Shown here one piece after another: positions 63,038-64,000 of a stretch of 64,000 nucleotides of DNA. The notes below the pieces were generated by a model, which was not told where the DNA came from, ran no database searches, and saw only the letters and a list, made by a program, of their open reading frames with translations. The stretch is from contig JACVCO010000011.1 in NCBI GenBank assembly GCA_016741995.1, forward strand, positions 1 to 64,000. The letters are read 5' to 3'. This DNA is from Hydrogenophaga sp. (GTDB taxonomy: Bacteria; Pseudomonadota; Gammaproteobacteria; Burkholderiales; Burkholderiaceae_C). A program made the translations under genes and the position numbers. Each line of letters starts with the position of its first letter. Position 1 is the first letter of the stretch.

Positions 63038-64000
63038 ACCCCACCCGCAGCGGCCCCTCCCCGCTCACCACCGCCCTGCTGGGCGCCGCCGTGCTGGCCG
63101 TGCACCTCGGTCTGATGGCCGATGACACCCACCCACGGACGCCCGCCGCCGCGGTCACGCCCGAGGCCCTTCCAACGGCGACCCCAACGGCCATCCACTC
63201 AACCGCACCCGTGGTCGTGACCCGGGTGCAGGTGGCAGTGGCAACACCCCCGTTGCCCGCCCGCGCCGCCACCCCGCCCCGGGCCACGGCACCCGTCGCC
63301 CAGCCCTTGAAGGCATCGGCAACAAGCGAACCTGTGCCACCCACGCAACCGGCCCTCGCCAGCGAAACCCCGGTTGCCGACCCGCCCGCCCGGGCGGCCG
63401 ACGAGGTGGTTCTGGCCCAAGCCCCGGCGACCGCCGCCGCGGCGCCAGCCGCGGGCGCTGCCCCACCCCCCAGCGACCCGCCGCCCAGCACCACCCTGCC
63501 CTACGAAGTCGCCGGCAAGGCGCGCGGCATCGACTACCAGGCCAAGGGCTCGTTGGAATGGCAGCGCGACGCCAAGGGTTACGAAGCGCGCATGGAGTTG
63601 TCCATGCGCTTTCTCGGCAGCCGTGTGCAGACCAGCCGCGGCGGCATCGGGCCCGAAGGCTTGCGGCCCGAGCGCTTCGCCGACAAACGCAGCAGCGAAC
63701 GCGCCGCGCACATGGATCACGTGAAGCGCCAGATCAGCTTCAGCAACAACGCCCCCGGCGCCGAACTGCTGCCCGGCATGCAGGACCGCCTGAGCCTTTT
63801 CATGCAACTGGCCGGTCTGATGCGCGCGCGCCCCCGCCAGGCGGGTGATGTGATCGAGTTCCAGGTGGTCGGCACGGGCGATGCGGAACTGTGGCGCTTC
63901 GATGTGGGTCCGATGGAAACGCTGGATCTGCCGGCCGGTGCCATCGAGGCACGGCGGCTCTCGCGCGCACCGCGCAAACCCCACGACAGCACCGTCGATG
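63034..64000 (+). CDS. DUF3108 family protein, cut by window end
   Basis: An open frame of 322 codons with no stop before the window ends. A hydrophobic N-terminal anchor (about 13-28, LTTALLGAAVLAVHLGLMA) is followed by a long Pro/Ala/Thr-rich linker to about residue 150. The DUF3108 domain follows: LPYEVAGKARGIDYQAKGSLEWQRDAKGYEARMELSM, GGIGPEGLRPERFADKRS and PGMQDRLSLFMQLAGL. These are periplasmic proteins of unknown function in Burkholderiales. It overlaps the IclR stop (ATGA). The linker composition suggests a TonB-like span of the periplasm; that is inference. Confidence 0.82.
   Translation, partial: MNPTRSGPSPLTTALLGAAVLAVHLGLMADDTHPRTPAAAVTPEALPTATPTAIHSTAPVVVTRVQVAVATPPLPARAATPPRATAPVAQPLKASATSEPVPPTQPALASETPVADPPARAADEVVLAQAPATAAAAPAAGAAPPPSDPPPSTTLPYEVAGKARGIDYQAKGSLEWQRDAKGYEARMELSMRFLGSRVQTSRGGIGPEGLRPERFADKRSSERAAHMDHVKRQISFSNNAPGAELLPGMQDRLSLFMQLAGLMRARPRQAGDVIEFQVVGTGDAELWRFDVGPMETLDLPAGAIEARRLSRAPRKPHDSTVD

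Overview
The window is about 64 kb of very GC-rich DNA, densely packed with housekeeping and catabolic genes. It almost certainly comes from a chromosome of a betaproteobacterium of the order Burkholderiales, probably family Comamonadaceae (Hydrogenophaga/Acidovorax-like). This placement rests on gene content (Bug-type tripartite receptors, PhaM-like granule protein, long Sua5-type TsaC, BON/CsbD/DUF1328 stress genes next to NarL-type regulators), on codon use, and on many TAnAAT -10 boxes lying only 6-10 nt before start codons. I see no tRNA, rRNA, CRISPR array, transposase, integrase or prophage gene.

Layout. 0.2-6.2 kb: an envelope/stress module (DUF1328 membrane peptide, phospholipase D-like lipoprotein, CsbD, two BON lipoproteins) with two response regulators and a CHASE3 histidine kinase; several of its intergenic regions share short promoter elements. 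6.3-25.0 kb: core metabolism and cell maintenance (pyk, fba, purC, purE, purK, tsaC, dacB, tsaB, rimI, uracil-DNA glycosylase, cnoX, pyrF), with an IclR-controlled acyl-CoA ligase/Bug receptor pair inserted. 25.2-29.9 kb: a DUF1800/DUF1501 secreted pair and two glutathione S-transferases.

29.9-43.2 kb is the highlight. Twelve or more tightly packed, often overlapping genes lie on one strand: atzF, a nitrate/taurine-type ABC transporter, atzG-atzE-atzH, a BMP-type ABC transporter, biuret hydrolase biuH, a second isochorismatase-like hydrolase resembling triuret hydrolase, and a GntR/FCD regulator. The cyanuric acid ring-opening enzyme AtzD is absent. Together the genes read as a complete triuret/biuret-to-ammonia pathway: triuret to carboxybiuret (second hydrolase), to 1,3-dicarboxyurea (AtzEG), to allophanate (AtzH), to ammonia and CO2 (AtzF), with biuret entering at allophanate through BiuH. 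A perfect palindrome upstream of atzF is the likely operator of the GntR protein.

43.2-52.7 kb: CYTH-CHAD triphosphatase-like protein, CigR/RcnB-like and beta-barrel envelope proteins, uvrA, an MFS transporter, a ClC protein with Gln in place of the gating Glu, and ssb. 52.7-57.2 kb: a LuxR-type response regulator, two unrecognised proteins and a hybrid histidine kinase; two intergenic regions share a 20-bp dyad, and the kinase has a marked change in codon use in its C-terminal 60%. 57.3-64.0 kb: ProQ-family protein, FIST sensor protein, PhaM-like protein, enoyl-CoA hydratase, fumarylacetoacetate hydrolase-family enzyme with a divergent IclR regulator, and a DUF3108 protein cut by the window end. 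No gene-free stretch exceeds 300 bases.
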